Assembly: GCF_003852895.1 (NCBI RefSeq)
Contig: NZ_QUSW01000002.1
Span: 310,001-374,000 of the forward strand
Length of the DNA stretch: 64,000 nucleotides
DNA from: Rhizobacter terrae
GTDB lineage: Bacteria > Pseudomonadota > Gammaproteobacteria > Burkholderiales > Burkholderiaceae_C
Direction of reading: 5' to 3'
Shown: positions 8,252-16,929 of the stretch, in pieces
Layout of the letters: each line of letters begins with the position of its first letter
Position numbering within the stretch: position 1 is the stretch's first letter
Program-made: the position numbers and the translations under genes
The notes under the pieces: model-generated
What the model was told of the DNA's origin: nothing
The model's database searches: none
What the model saw: the letters and a program-made list of their open reading frames with translations, nothing else

Positions 8252-8974
8252 ATGGCGTCGACTTCGAAGTCCGGCGATTCCCGGCGGCCCTACCAGCAGG
8301 TCGCCGACCAGATCCGGACCGTCATCGAGCAAAGCGGCTTTGTGCCCGGATCGCGGCTGCCGCCCGAGCGCGAACTGGCCTTGCAGCTGGGCGTGTCCAG
8401 GCCGTCGCTGCGCGAAGCCTTGATCGCTCTGGAGATCGAGGGACGCGTGGAGATCCGGATGAGCTCGGGCGTCTACGTGTGTGCCGCGCCAGAGCAGGCC
8501 AGCGACGACGTGCAGGCGCTCGGAGAAAGCCCCATCGAACTGATGCAGGCCCGTGCGGTGCTCGAAGGGTCCGTGGTGTCACTGGCTGCAGCGCGGGCCA
8601 CGAGGCAGGGGGTTGAACGCGTCAGGTCCTGCCTGGAGGCCATGCGACAGGAGGTGCAGCGCGGCCAGTCCCCTGTGGATGCGGACCGCCGCTTTCACGT
8701 GGCGATCGCGGAATTGACCGGCAACTCCCTCCTCGCTCGGCTGGTCGGCGACCTCTTCGACGGCCGGCATGGTGCCATCTCGTCGCGCATGTCGCGCCAC
8801 TCGGAGACGGCGCGAACCTGGGAATCGGCCTTGCAGGAACACGAACGGATCTGCCAGGCCCTGGAGTCACGCGACCCTCAGGAGGCCACGGCAGCGATGC
8901 TGTCGCACCTGAAGGCGTCGCGCGCACGCTGGATCGACGAGTCCTCCGCAGGAGGCGAAGACGGGCACGGCTGA
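8252..8974 (+). CDS. GntR-family transcriptional regulator, FadR subfamily
   Basis: DNA-binding repressor, 240 aa, predicted to control the divergent sugar importer and catabolic operon in response to a pathway sugar acid. The N-terminal winged helix (about 12-80) has YQQVADQIRTVIEQSGFVPG and the recognition region LPPERELALQLGVSRPSLRE. The C-terminal FCD effector domain (about 95-225) has ARAVLEGSVVSLAA, FHVAIAELTGN and a metal-ligand type HERICQALESRDP segment. The ATG at 8252 lies just after the fourth TGGT-N3-ACCA site, consistent with autoregulation. It ends 16 bases from the convergent sensor kinase gene. Confidence 0.92.
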   Translation: MASTSKSGDSRRPYQQVADQIRTVIEQSGFVPGSRLPPERELALQLGVSRPSLREALIALEIEGRVEIRMSSGVYVCAAPEQASDDVQALGESPIELMQARAVLEGSVVSLAAARATRQGVERVRSCLEAMRQEVQRGQSPVDADRRFHVAIAELTGNSLLARLVGDLFDGRHGAISSRMSRHSETARTWESALQEHERICQALESRDPQEATAAMLSHLKASRARWIDESSAGGEDGHG

Positions 8975-8990
8975 CACGCAGTGATCGGCC

Positions 8991-11900
8991 TCAGTGGCCG
9001 GAACCTCGCCCATCGGGGTTCTCCGCTCGTGCCGGCTCGCGTCGGAATGCATCCCACCAGTGCCGTTGTCGAGTCGGTGCAGCCCCGTCGTAGGCATTGC
9101 GGCCGGGCACGCACAGCTCCACTTCGGTCCCGCGCCCGATCGCGCTGCGGACGTCCAGCTGCCCACCGACGATGGCGGCGCGCTCTCGCATGCCCGGCAA
9201 CCCGAAGTGGCTGGCCGGCTGATGACCCGCGGCCGTCGCCGCTTCGATGCCTTTGCCATCATCGACGACCGTCACCCGGAATTGCCGCGCGCCGTAGTAC
9301 AGCGTGACGGTGATCTGCCGTGCATCGGCGTGGCGGAAGCTGTTGCGAAGCGCTTCGCCGGCAATGCGCCATGCCTCTTCACGCACCAGCGGGTACAAGC
9401 TGCGCGACGGGCCATCGACCGCGACGTGGACGACGGGCGCGACGCCTGCCGCGTGGGCCTTGGTCAATTCGGCGCCGACCGCAGCGATCGCCTCGGCCAG
9501 GTCGTTGACCTCGACGGTCGAGGCACGCAGGCCCTGCACGGCATCGCGCCCCTCGGCGATCGCCGACTCTGCATGCTCAAGGCCGAGCTCGATCCGCTGC
9601 TTCGCCTCGAGTGGCCGCTCCGGCAGCACGTTCATGGCCGAACGGAACCACAGCAGCGACGCCTGGTACGTCTGCAGCAAGGTGTCGTGCAGCTCGCGCG
9701 CAATGCGTCCGCGCTCGCCGAGCCGCGCATACAGGGCGATCTCGAATCGGCGGTGCAACTGGCGCACGCGCAGGCGGTATGCGAGCCACAGCGCCAGGAG
9801 CAGCCATGCGGCCACCAGGGTCCGGAAATACCAGGTCGCATACCAAGGTGGCGGAACGCGGATCCGCAGCGTGCTCTCGCTCCAGTCTCCGCGGGCGCCG
9901 CGAGCCTGGACCCGAAGCGTGTACTGCCCCGCCGGCAGCATGGTGTAGGTCGCGCTGCGCCGGGCGCTGTCGGTCTCGTTCCATTTCGCTTCGAAGCCGT
10001 CGAGCCGGTACCGGTAGCGCGTGCGCTGCGGATCGACGTAGTTCAAGGCGGCGAAGTCGAACGACACGATGCTGTCGAATTCCAGCTCCAGCGACGCCGT
10101 GGACCAGATGGGCTGCTTCAGCGGCGCGCTTCCAGGTAGTACCGGCTCGCCGAACAAGCGCAAGTCGGTCAGGTACACCGGCACCTCGCGCTTGCGTTCG
10201 ACGACCTGCCGGGGGAAAAACGCCACCAGCCCCTTCTGCGAGCCGAAGAACAACTCCCCGGTCGAGCTTTGGGCGGCCACCGCCGGTGCGGCGAAGCGAT
10301 CGATCAACAGGCCATCCGACGCCTGGTAGTTCGTGAAGGTCCCGGCGCGCGGATCGAAACGCGACAGCCCGTTCGGCGTACTCAGCCACAAGCGCCCGTC
10401 GTCTTCCTCCAGAATGCTGAGGACCGAGTCCGCTGGAAGGCCGGCGCGCGAGTCGTACGACTTGAAGGTCCCGTCGCGGGGATCGAGCCTGCCCAGGCCG
10501 CGGAACGTCGCGGCCCAGACCGTCCCCGCACGGTCGACGTGAACCGCATTGACACGGTTGTGGCCGGGCGGACGCGCGGCGCGAAGCTGCGCATCGAAGA
10601 CCGTGAAACCGCCGGTGCGCGGATCGAAACGGTGCACGCCGCGTGATGATGTCGCCAGCCACAGCGCACCGCTCGCATCCTCCGAGATCCAGCGGTACTG
10701 GACCAGGCCCTTCGGTTGCGGACTGAAGGTCGAGAACTGTTGCGTCTGCGGCTCCCAGCGGCTCAGGCCGAAATCCGTACCGACCCATACGTTGCCGGCT
10801 CGATCGACCCGCAACGCGGTCACCCGGTCGTGGCTCAGCGAACGTGGATCAGATGCATCGTGGGTGTAGGTCGTGTACCGCCCCGACCGGGGATCGAGGC
10901 GAGCGAGGCCGTTGCCATACGTGCCGAACCACAGATTGCCGGAGAGGTCCTTCGCGATCGCCCTGACACCTCGCGCGAAGACGGGCAGGTCGACCTGCGT
11001 GACCTCGTCCGTCTTGCGGTCCACACGGTTCAAGCCTCGATCCGTGCCGATCCACAGCGTGTCGGGATCCTCCGCGTACGCCGCCGTCACCGCGCCTTTG
11101 CCGAGGCTGTGCGGCACCGCCTGCTGGTGGCGGTACGACCGGAAACGCGGACGCTCGGAGTCGAAGCGGTAGACGGCACCCGACTTGGTCGTTGACCAGA
11201 AACTTCCGTCGCGGTCCCTGAACAGAGCGACGACGAGGTCGTCGCGCAAGCCATCCGGATCGTCGGGGTTGCTCTGGTACCAGATCGCCTGCCTGCGGTC
11301 CGGCGTCAGCTTCACGAGGCCGAGCTTGTTGGTGCCCAGCCAGAGCGCCCCGTCGTGATCTTCCTGGATCGACACGACGCCCGAGGACGCGTTCGGTGCC
11401 AGTCCGCCATCCTTGAACGCATAGACCGTGACCTTGCCGCTGGCGACATCGACCGAGGCCAGGTCGCCGCCGGAGGACAGGCCGATCCACAGCGTCCCTC
11501 TGCTGTCTTGAAAGGGCTTGGAGGGAAAGCCGGTGCAGACGAACTTCTGCCCGGAATACATCTCGAGCCGGATGTGGCGGGTGACCTTGCCCGAGCGCCG
11601 ATCCAGCGTGAAGAGCCCATCGCTGCTGGTGACCCACAGCGTGCCGTCGCCCAGGGGCAGCGTCGCGATGACGCGCGTTTCGCCGACCCCAGGCGTATAG
11701 CGCGGCCGATGACACGTCGTCTTTGACGTGGCCGGGTCCAGGGCCGTCACGCCATCGTCTGTCGCCAGCCAGATCACCCCCTCCTGGTCCTCGACGATGT
11801 CGTGGGCGATCCTGACGGTGCCGCAGGCCTCGTTGGACGACCGGTACTGCATGAAGCTGCCGGCCGCGGGGTCGTACCGGTTGAGCGAGTCGTCGGCGCC

Positions 11901-12239
11901 GATCCACAACCGCCCCGCGCGGTCGGTCGCCATCGAGTGGGCGATGACATAGCCCACGCCGTCCGCGCTGCGGCGATCCGGAACCTTCATGAAGTCGTAG
12001 CCGTCGTAGCGCTGCAGCCCGTCCTCGGCGCTCAGCCAGAGGAAGCCGTACCGGTCCTGCACCATTCGTTGCACCCCCAGCGTGGCAGGTGGCGGCGGCA
12101 GCCGGTGAAACTGGACCGGTGCGCCCACGACGAGCGCAACCTCGACGACATGGATGTCCTGCGCCCGAGCGAACCCGCAGGTCGCGAGCGCGGCAAGAAC
12201 GAAGTACAGCGCAACGAAGTGACGGCTCCATCTCTTCAT
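8991..12239 (-). CDS. Sensor histidine kinase with periplasmic two-component-regulator beta-propellers (HisKA_3)
   Basis: Large (1082 aa) membrane sensor. A signal peptide (to about residue 26) is followed by roughly 650 residues of propeller repeats with recurring GxLWIGT/GTVWAAT-type blades. Next comes a Y_Y_Y domain (about 730-800, YRYRLDGFEAKWN and GQYTLRVQARG), one transmembrane helix (TLVAAWLLLALWLAYRL) and a NarL-type kinase core. The phosphoacceptor is His851 in ARELHDTLLQ. The ATPase domain has EALRNSFRHADA, DDGKGIE and GLPGMRERAA. This architecture resembles sensors of polysaccharide breakdown products in glycan-utilisation loci. It is divergent from, and 151 bases away from, the NarL-type regulator/kinase fusion at 12391, its likely partner. 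Ligand unknown. Confidence 0.9.
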   Translation of the reverse strand: MKRWSRHFVALYFVLAALATCGFARAQDIHVVEVALVVGAPVQFHRLPPPPATLGVQRMVQDRYGFLWLSAEDGLQRYDGYDFMKVPDRRSADGVGYVIAHSMATDRAGRLWIGADDSLNRYDPAAGSFMQYRSSNEACGTVRIAHDIVEDQEGVIWLATDDGVTALDPATSKTTCHRPRYTPGVGETRVIATLPLGDGTLWVTSSDGLFTLDRRSGKVTRHIRLEMYSGQKFVCTGFPSKPFQDSRGTLWIGLSSGGDLASVDVASGKVTVYAFKDGGLAPNASSGVVSIQEDHDGALWLGTNKLGLVKLTPDRRQAIWYQSNPDDPDGLRDDLVVALFRDRDGSFWSTTKSGAVYRFDSERPRFRSYRHQQAVPHSLGKGAVTAAYAEDPDTLWIGTDRGLNRVDRKTDEVTQVDLPVFARGVRAIAKDLSGNLWFGTYGNGLARLDPRSGRYTTYTHDASDPRSLSHDRVTALRVDRAGNVWVGTDFGLSRWEPQTQQFSTFSPQPKGLVQYRWISEDASGALWLATSSRGVHRFDPRTGGFTVFDAQLRAARPPGHNRVNAVHVDRAGTVWAATFRGLGRLDPRDGTFKSYDSRAGLPADSVLSILEEDDGRLWLSTPNGLSRFDPRAGTFTNYQASDGLLIDRFAAPAVAAQSSTGELFFGSQKGLVAFFPRQVVERKREVPVYLTDLRLFGEPVLPGSAPLKQPIWSTASLELEFDSIVSFDFAALNYVDPQRTRYRYRLDGFEAKWNETDSARRSATYTMLPAGQYTLRVQARGARGDWSESTLRIRVPPPWYATWYFRTLVAAWLLLALWLAYRLRVRQLHRRFEIALYARLGERGRIARELHDTLLQTYQASLLWFRSAMNVLPERPLEAKQRIELGLEHAESAIAEGRDAVQGLRASTVEVNDLAEAIAAVGAELTKAHAAGVAPVVHVAVDGPSRSLYPLVREEAWRIAGEALRNSFRHADARQITVTLYYGARQFRVTVVDDGKGIEAATAAGHQPASHFGLPGMRERAAIVGGQLDVRSAIGRGTEVELCVPGRNAYDGAAPTRQRHWWDAFRREPARAENPDGRGSGH

Positions 12240-12390
12240 ACACCGCGTGCCTTCCCGCCTCGCAGCATCAAGGCCTGATTCTATGGCTCGCGCTCGACGC
12301 GCGACATCAGCGGATCGCGGGAGTACAGTAGCCCCGCAGCGGCCTTTTCATGGTCCCCTCCAGGAAGACTTTGCCCAGCGAGATTGGCGA

Positions 12391-14202
12391 ATGACCGACG
12401 ACCTGACCCGCATTCGGATTCTCTGCGTCGATGATCACCCGATCGTGCGCCAAGGCATCGCAACGCTGCTGTCGGTCGAGCCGGACATGGCCCTCGTGGC
12501 AGACGCGGCGGACGGGCGCGAAGCGATCCAGCAGTTCCGCAGTCACCGGCCCGACGTCACGCTCATGGACCTTCAGATGCCCGGGATGGGCGGTCTGGAC
12601 GCCATCGGCACCATTCGGGCCGAGTTCCCCGACGCGCAGATCATCGTGCTCACCACCTACGCCGACGACGCCCAGGCGCAGCGCGCATTGCAGGCCGGCG
12701 CCTGCGGCTACCTTCTGAAGAACGCCTTGCACAAGGAGTTGCTCGCCGCCATACGCGCCGTGCGGTCGGGCCGCAGGGTGCTTCCCTCTGAAGGTTCACT
12801 GGAGCTGGCCGGGCAGATCACGCACGACGCCCTCTCGCCGGGAGAGATCAGCCTCTTGCGATTCATTGCGCAGGGCAACGCCTGCCCGGCCATCGCCCGG
12901 GCACTGGGACTCAGCGAAGAGACGGTCGAAGGCCAGGTCCACGGCATCCTGTCGAAGCTGGACGCGCAGGACCATGCGCAGACCGAGACGGCGCAACTTC
13001 ATCGCGGAATGGTCCAGACCGAGCGTGATGCCCGGCATGCCGCCGAGGCAGCCAACCGCGCCAAGAGCGAGTTCCTCGTCAGCATGAGCCACGAATTGCG
13101 CACGCCGTTGAATGGCGTCCTCGGCTACGCGCAATTGTTGAGCCGGGACCAGGGCCTGAGCCCGCGGCAAGCGCGCGGCCTGGACGTGATCCAGCAAAGC
13201 GGAAAGCACCTGCTGGGCCTGATCAACGACATCCTCGACCTGGCCCGCATCGAGGCCGGCCGCACGGAGCTGAATCTGGAGCCGGTGACCCTGTCCGACT
13301 TCCTGCAGGAGGTGGTGAACCTGATGCAGGTGAAGGCCGACGAGAAGCACTTGGCTTTCGTGTTCGATGCCGGTGAGGGCCTGCCGGAGGCGGTGCTGGC
13401 CGACAAGCGCCAACTGCGACAGGTGCTGCTGAACCTGTTGGGCAACGCGATCAAGTTCACCGACCAGGGCACGGTCACATTGCACGCCGGTGCCAGGCCC
13501 ACGGGTGCGGCGCAGGTGCTGTTGCAGCTGGACGTGGAGGACACGGGCGTGGGAATGCACGCCCACGAACTGGAGCGCATCTTCGAGCCCTTCGAGCAGG
13601 TGGGCGATGCCCAGCGCCGCAGCGGCGGCACCGGGCTGGGCCTGACCATCACCCGTGCGCTGGTGAAGGACATGGGCGGGCAGGTGCAGGTCAGCAGCGA
13701 GTTCGGCCGCGGCACCCGTTTCCAGGTCGAGCTGCCGATGACGGTGGCACCGCCCGCGAAGTCCGGCCCGCGCAAGGTGCCCGGTGCGGTGCGCTACCAA
13801 GGACCGCAGCGACGGGTGCTGGTGGTCGACGACATTGCGTCAAACCGCGCGCTGATGTGCGACTTCCTCACCAACGCCGGGTTCGAAGTGGCCGAGGCGA
13901 GCGACGGCGGCCAGATGCTCCAGACCACCCGTTCCTTCCGGCCGGACCTGATCCTGATGGACAGCGTGATGCAGCCGGTCGACGGCTTGGAGGCCACGCG
14001 CAGGTTGCGGCGCGATGCCGATCTGGCCGGGGTGCCCGTGATCGCGATCTCGGCCGCCGCCACCACCGAGCACCGGGCAGCCTGCCTGCAGGCGGGTGTC
14101 AACGTCGTCCTGGTCAAGCCCGTCTCGCTGGACACGCTGCAGGCACACATTGGAGAGCAGCTGGGCCTGCAATGGATCGAACTGAACCCGGTCGCTGATT
14201 GA
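12391..14202 (+). CDS. NarL-type response regulator fused to hybrid histidine kinase (REC-HTH-HisKA-HATPase-REC)
   Basis: A 603-aa cytoplasmic protein joining two normally separate signalling proteins. REC1 (1-125) carries phosphoacceptor Asp60 ([12 protein letters not shown]) and Lys110. A LuxR-type helix-turn-helix follows (147-195, [33 protein letters not shown]), and then a linker helix. HisKA has His234 in [12 protein letters not shown]. The HATPase has [19 protein letters not shown] and [12 protein letters not shown]2 (475-595) has Asp524 ([10 protein letters not shown]) and Lys577. In the helix-turn-helix the usual TVKxHV is TVEGQV, a charge reversal that may weaken DNA binding. The start is the ATG at 12391, immediately before the REC domain; no strong ribosome-binding site is visible. 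Its pairing with the divergent sensor kinase is inferred from position and from REC1 type. Confidence 0.88.
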   Translation: MTDDLTRIRILCVDDHPIVRQGIATLLSVEPDMALVADAADGREAIQQFRSHRPDVTLMDLQMPGMGGLDAIGTIRAEFPDAQIIVLTTYADDAQAQRALQAGACGYLLKNALHKELLAAIRAVRSGRRVLPSEGSLELAGQITHDALSPGEISLLRFIAQGNACPAIARALGLSEETVEGQVHGILSKLDAQDHAQTETAQLHRGMVQTERDARHAAEAANRAKSEFLVSMSHELRTPLNGVLGYAQLLSRDQGLSPRQARGLDVIQQSGKHLLGLINDILDLARIEAGRTELNLEPVTLSDFLQEVVNLMQVKADEKHLAFVFDAGEGLPEAVLADKRQLRQVLLNLLGNAIKFTDQGTVTLHAGARPTGAAQVLLQLDVEDTGVGMHAHELERIFEPFEQVGDAQRRSGGTGLGLTITRALVKDMGGQVQVSSEFGRGTRFQVELPMTVAPPAKSGPRKVPGAVRYQGPQRRVLVVDDIASNRALMCDFLTNAGFEVAEASDGGQMLQTTRSFRPDLILMDSVMQPVDGLEATRRLRRDADLAGVPVIAISAAATTEHRAACLQAGVNVVLVKPVSLDTLQAHIGEQLGLQWIELNPVAD

Positions 14203-14217
14203 GCCGCTGCGCTGGGC

Positions 14218-15066
14218 TCAGCGCGCGAAGCGGGATCGAAAGCTGCCCGGGGTCGTACCGACCTGCCGCATGAAGGTGCGGGTCAGCTGGCTCTGGTCGC
14301 AAAACCCGCATTGCAGCGCCACCTCAGCCAGTGGCAGTCCTTGGCGGATCAACACCTTCGCCTGTTCGACGCGCCGGTGCAGCAGGTACTGGTGGGGTGA
14401 TCGTCCGGTCGCTTCGCGAAAGGCACGGGAGAAATGGCGGATGCCCAGGCCGGCCGCATCGGCAAGCTCCTGCAGCGACAGAGGGCCGGCAAAGCGGGCC
14501 TCGATGCAGTCGATCGCACGGTCGCGCGCCTGCGCGGACAGGCCGTTGACCTTGGGCGCCACCGGCCCGCACAGATGTGCAACCAGCGCAGCGATCAGCG
14601 AATCGCCCACCAGCGCTCCGGCGGGGCTGCCTTGCGCCACGTCGGCCTGCAGCGCGTCGAAGATCAGCTCCAGCATGGGCGCTCGCACGGGCGCATCGTG
14701 GCCCATGCCGGCCAGGGAACGATCGTGGCCGGTCACCTGCGCGACTTGCTGGGGCGCGATGAAGAGAAACTGCGCCCGGCCGCCGCCACGCCAGTGGTAG
14801 CGCTGCTCATCGCCGCAGCGCCAGACGGAGAACCCGGCCGGCATCTCCTGCCAGGTGCGCCGCCCGAGCGTGCGGCGTCCCTGGCGGTGCATGCCGCGCA
14901 CGACGCAGTAACGCTCATGCCCGTGGTCGACGACGCCTTCCGGCGCCCCGAGGATGTCGGTGAAGAAGGCGCCCTGCCAGCCCACCCGCGTGCTGTCGAG
15001 CAGGAAGCTCGGCATGACCGAGACGGAGTACAGCCCCAGGGGGCCGGGAAGCGGAGCGATGGGCAT
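14218..15066 (-). CDS. AraC-family transcriptional regulator
   Basis: A 282-aa regulator with an N-terminal cupin-like sensing region (about 1-175) and a C-terminal AraC DNA-binding domain. The first helix-turn-helix is PLSLQELADAAGLGIRHFSR. The second is LPLAEVALQCGFCDQSQLTR, followed by the conserved FMRQVGTTPGSFR. It is transcribed away from the tannase/feruloyl esterase gene across a gap of 210 bases, so it is a reasonable candidate to activate that gene. An internal ATG at 15015 (MPSFLLDS) would shorten the protein by 17 residues. The stop lies 15 bases from the convergent hybrid-kinase gene. The inducer is unknown. Confidence 0.88.
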   Translation of the reverse strand: MPIAPLPGPLGLYSVSVMPSFLLDSTRVGWQGAFFTDILGAPEGVVDHGHERYCVVRGMHRQGRRTLGRRTWQEMPAGFSVWRCGDEQRYHWRGGGRAQFLFIAPQQVAQVTGHDRSLAGMGHDAPVRAPMLELIFDALQADVAQGSPAGALVGDSLIAALVAHLCGPVAPKVNGLSAQARDRAIDCIEARFAGPLSLQELADAAGLGIRHFSRAFREATGRSPHQYLLHRRVEQAKVLIRQGLPLAEVALQCGFCDQSQLTRTFMRQVGTTPGSFRSRFAR

Positions 15067-15276
15067 GGCGGCGTCGAAGCTGCCCCATCGTAGTCACGCC
15101 GGCGAGCCGGCCGCATCGGTGGAAGTCCTTCCTGCGCAGGAACATCGCACGTCCGGATTCGACAAATCCTGTCGATCGCGACAAGACGAGCCCGCCCGTC
15201 CCCACCTAGATTGCTCCGTGCCGGCCGTGCAGACACACGGCACGGCGACTGGACACGCAACACACAGGAGACAGAC

Positions 15277-16929
15277 ATGAACAAGCGCGCGAGCCTCTCG
15301 CTCGTCGTGGCGGCCAGCGTGGTCGCGGCATGCGGCGGCGGCAACGATGCACCGGCCACCCTCGCCTGCACCGACCTCACCACCGCCAGGCTCAACATCC
15401 AGAACCTGCAGGTCGCCAGCGCCGTCGAGGTGGCCGCCTCGGGCGCACTGCCGGCGCACTGCAAGGTGAACGGATCATTGAATGCGCGCACCGGCATCGA
15501 CGGCAAGCCGTACGCGATCGGCTTCGAGCTGCGCACGCCGCTGCCGGCGGCCTGGAACGGCAAGTTCTTCTTCCAGGGAGGAGGAGGCACCAACGGTGTC
15601 ATCGTCCCGGCCACCGGCAACCTGCTCAATGCGCCCACCGGCACGGCCCTGGAGCGCGGCTATGCGGTCGCCAGCACGGACGGTGGCCACGGCACTGGCC
15701 AGTCGGACGTCTCGTTCGGCGTGGATCCGCAGGCGCGCAGCGACTACGGCTACCACGCCGTGGGCCAGGTGACCGTGGTGGCCAAGAAGATCGTGCAGGC
15801 GCGATTCGGCCAGTTGCCGGCCCGCTCGTACCTGCTCGGCTGCTCCAACGGCGGGCGTGACGCCATGGTCGCGAGCTCCCGTTTCGCCGACCAGTTCGAT
15901 GGCTACGTGGCTGGCAACCCCGGCTTCAACCTCCCGAAGGCGGCGATCGCCGAGCAGTGGGACACGCAGCAGTTCATGTCCGCTGCAGCGCCCGGCCAAT
16001 TGCCCAAGGACGCCTTTCCCGCCTCGGCCATGAACCTCGTGGCGCAGAAGATCCTGGCCAAGTGCGATGCGCTGGACGGCGTGGCCGATGGCATGGTCAA
16101 CGACCGCGCGGCCTGCCAGGCCGCCTTCAGCATCGCCAACGACGTGCCGACCTGCGCCGGCACCCCCGATGCGAGCTGTCTCACCGCGGCGCAGAAGACG
16201 GCGCTGCAGAACATCTTCGGCGGCGCGCGCGACAGCGCCAACCACGCGCTGTACGCGAGCTGGCCGCTGGATCCGGGCGTCTCGGGGCAGAACTGGCGCT
16301 TCTGGAAGCTCGATGCCGGCTTCGCGCCACTGCCGTTCAACACCTTGATCGGCGCCGGCGCGATGGGCTATGTGTTTTCGTCGCCGCCCGACGCGCCGAG
16401 CCTCGCAGACGGCGGCCTGGGCTACCAGCTCGGCTTCAGCATGGACACCGCGGCAGCGAAGATCGCCGCCACGACGGCGACCTACAAGGAGTCCGCCCTC
16501 GAGTTCATGACGCCACCGAATCCGACGCAGCTGACCACGCTGAAAGCCCGCGGCAAGCTGATCGTCGTGCACGGCACGGCCGACCCGGTGTTCTCGCCCA
16601 ACGACACCATGGCCTGGTACGACGCACTGAAAGCCGCGGATGCCAGTGCGCCGAACTACGCGCGCCTGTTCCTCGTGCCCGGCATGAACCACTGCAGCGG
16701 CGGCCCGGCGACGGATCGCTTCGACATGTTGACGGCGCTGGAGAACTGGGTCGAGAAAGGCACGGCACCTGATGCCGTGCGCGCCACCGTGAACGCGTCC
16801 GATCCGGACGTGGTCGCCGCCGGCTGGCCGGCCACGCGCAGCCGGCCGCTGTGCGCCTACCCCAAGCAGGCCATGCTCAAGGCCGGCGCCACCGACACCG
16901 AGGACGCCGCCAGCTTCGAGTGCCGCTAG
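15277..16929 (+). CDS. Tannase/feruloyl esterase family lipoprotein or secreted esterase
   Basis: Exported serine esterase (550 aa) that releases phenolic acids such as ferulate or gallate from plant polymers or tannins. The N-terminus has a signal sequence with a lipobox-like VVAACGGG (Cys19). The nucleophile Ser190 sits in LLGCSNGGRDAM, the elbow of this family. The acid is in HGTADPVFSPND and the histidine in PGMNHCSGGPATDRF. Cys189 and the cysteine next to the catalytic histidine probably form the disulfide that links the active-site residues in this family. CAGGAG lies seven bases before the ATG at 15277. Its divergent neighbour is an AraC regulator. The stop shares the bases CTAG (16926-16929) with the stop of the converging regulator gene. 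Confidence 0.9.
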   Translation: MNKRASLSLVVAASVVAACGGGNDAPATLACTDLTTARLNIQNLQVASAVEVAASGALPAHCKVNGSLNARTGIDGKPYAIGFELRTPLPAAWNGKFFFQGGGGTNGVIVPATGNLLNAPTGTALERGYAVASTDGGHGTGQSDVSFGVDPQARSDYGYHAVGQVTVVAKKIVQARFGQLPARSYLLGCSNGGRDAMVASSRFADQFDGYVAGNPGFNLPKAAIAEQWDTQQFMSAAAPGQLPKDAFPASAMNLVAQKILAKCDALDGVADGMVNDRAACQAAFSIANDVPTCAGTPDASCLTAAQKTALQNIFGGARDSANHALYASWPLDPGVSGQNWRFWKLDAGFAPLPFNTLIGAGAMGYVFSSPPDAPSLADGGLGYQLGFSMDTAAAKIAATTATYKESALEFMTPPNPTQLTTLKARGKLIVVHGTADPVFSPNDTMAWYDALKAADASAPNYARLFLVPGMNHCSGGPATDRFDMLTALENWVEKGTAPDAVRATVNASDPDVVAAGWPATRSRPLCAYPKQAMLKAGATDTEDAASFECR

